From Luteibacter aegosomaticola (GTDB taxonomy: Bacteria; Pseudomonadota; Gammaproteobacteria; Xanthomonadales; Rhodanobacteraceae): a stretch of DNA of 64,000 nucleotides. Made by a program: the position numbers and the translations under genes. Shown here piece by piece: positions 63,427-64,000 of this stretch. Below the pieces are notes generated by a model. That model was not told the origin of the DNA, did no database searches, and saw only the letters and a list, made by a program, of their open reading frames with translations. Positions within the stretch are counted from its first letter, which is position 1, and each line of letters opens with the position of its first letter. Location of the stretch: contig NZ_CP095741.1 in assembly GCF_023078475.1 (NCBI RefSeq), forward strand, positions 1,302,001-1,366,000, given 5' to 3'.

Positions 63427-64000
63427 ATGCGCAAGCGGTGGAAAGCTGTCATGGCCGTCGTCGCCTTCACGTCCGTGATGGCGCACGCCGCGCCGACTCA
63501 ACCCTCGCCCTGTATCGGCCTGGTGCTCGGCGGCGGCGGGGCACGTGGTGCCGCGCATATCGGCGTCATCCAGGTGCTCGAGCGGGAACATATCCCCGTG
63601 TGCAAGGTGGCCGGTACCAGCATGGGTTCGATCGTTGGTGGCCTTTACGCCTCGGGATACACCGCCGATGAAATGGAACACGTGATCGGCGACCTGGACT
63701 GGAAAGACCTGTTCTCCGATGACCCGGACCGTGCCGAAGAGCCGATGCGGCGCAAGGATGCCGACTACCGCTATCTCCTCAACTTCGAGGTGGGTTACAA
63801 GAACGGCCATATCGTGACGCCCGCCGGCGTGGTGCAAGGCCAGAAGCTGCTCCTGCTGCTGCGCAGGCTGCTGGTCTCCACGTGGGATGTGCATGACTTC
63901 AACGACCTGGTCATTCCGTTCCGCGCGGTGGCCACCGATATCGTGGTCGGCAAGCCCGTGGTGTTCTCGTCGGGTGACCTGCCGTTGGCGATCCGCTCCA
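63427..64000 (+). CDS. Patatin-like phospholipase, 3' end beyond window
   Basis: About 191 codons are present. A signal peptide ([25 protein letters not shown]) leads to [22 protein letters not shown] (oxyanion GGGxR), and [13 protein letters not shown] holds the serine nucleophile (GxSxG). The catalytic aspartate (DGG/DGA) lies past the window end. GGAG is about ten bases before the ATG. Members are secreted or outer-membrane-associated lipases. Divergent from the sensor kinase gene. Confidence 0.87.
   Translation, partial: MRKRWKAVMAVVAFTSVMAHAAPTQPSPCIGLVLGGGGARGAAHIGVIQVLEREHIPVCKVAGTSMGSIVGGLYASGYTADEMEHVIGDLDWKDLFSDDPDRAEEPMRRKDADYRYLLNFEVGYKNGHIVTPAGVVQGQKLLLLLRRLLVSTWDVHDFNDLVIPFRAVATDIVVGKPVVFSSGDLPLAIRS

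Overview
The window is GC-rich chromosomal DNA from a gammaproteobacterium. Its gene content fits the Xanthomonadales, most likely a Luteibacter/Dyella-like member of the Rhodanobacteraceae: many TonB receptors and secreted metallopeptidases, a 672-residue FadH, a PrpBCDE methylcitrate set, and many GTAGGAGC-headed intergenic palindromes. The genus is inferred from gene style and repeats, not from a marker gene. No rRNA, tRNA, CRISPR array, transposase or prophage was seen.

Layout. 0-9 kb: the 3' end of a sulfurtransferase, a Gfo/Idh oxidoreductase, a POT peptide transporter, an SDR dehydrogenase, a minus-strand lipid operon (PAP2 phosphatase, lipid kinase, metallophosphatase) and a secreted esterase. 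8.8-13 kb: prpE, prpB and prpC, with prpD displaced to 22.5 kb. Together these encode propionate activation and most of the methylcitrate cycle. 13.9-16 kb: fadH with a palindromic operator. 16.3-20.3 kb: a five-gene operon resembling a divergent Fap functional-amyloid system (two Asn/Gly-rich secreted proteins, a C39 peptidase, a small secreted protein, and a coiled-coil plus barrel outer-membrane channel). 20.5-25.2 kb: an outer-membrane protein, a TerC-family protein behind a clear yybP-ykoY (manganese) riboswitch, prpD and an OmpA-like protein. 26-32 kb: a TonB receptor, a DUF3574 lipoprotein, a permease, glyoxalase I and a rhomboid protease. 32-40 kb, minus strand: rapA, then a cluster reading peptide, YcaO enzyme, Fur-box-like site, Fiu-type catecholate receptor and PiuC hydroxylase. 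41-64 kb: M13, M14 and M61 peptidases, a secreted phosphoesterase overlapping a Tat multicopper oxidase, an ECF sigma factor, two two-component systems, Dps, a DUF1680 glycosidase, an immunity-like gene pair, MarC, a formylglycine-generating enzyme and a patatin phospholipase cut by the window end.

Two things stand out. (1) A roughly 970-bp non-coding element is present three times (12.9, 25.3 and 40.0 kb). It is built of nested inverted repeats around a REP-like core, with two alternative folds, and lies at gene 3' ends. (2) An unannotated 39-residue peptide with a Cys-Tyr-Cys-His-His motif lies just upstream of a stand-alone YcaO enzyme, next to catecholate-siderophore uptake genes; it is a candidate new RiPP. 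The Fap-like operon and the REP sequences that supply stop codons to four genes are also notable.
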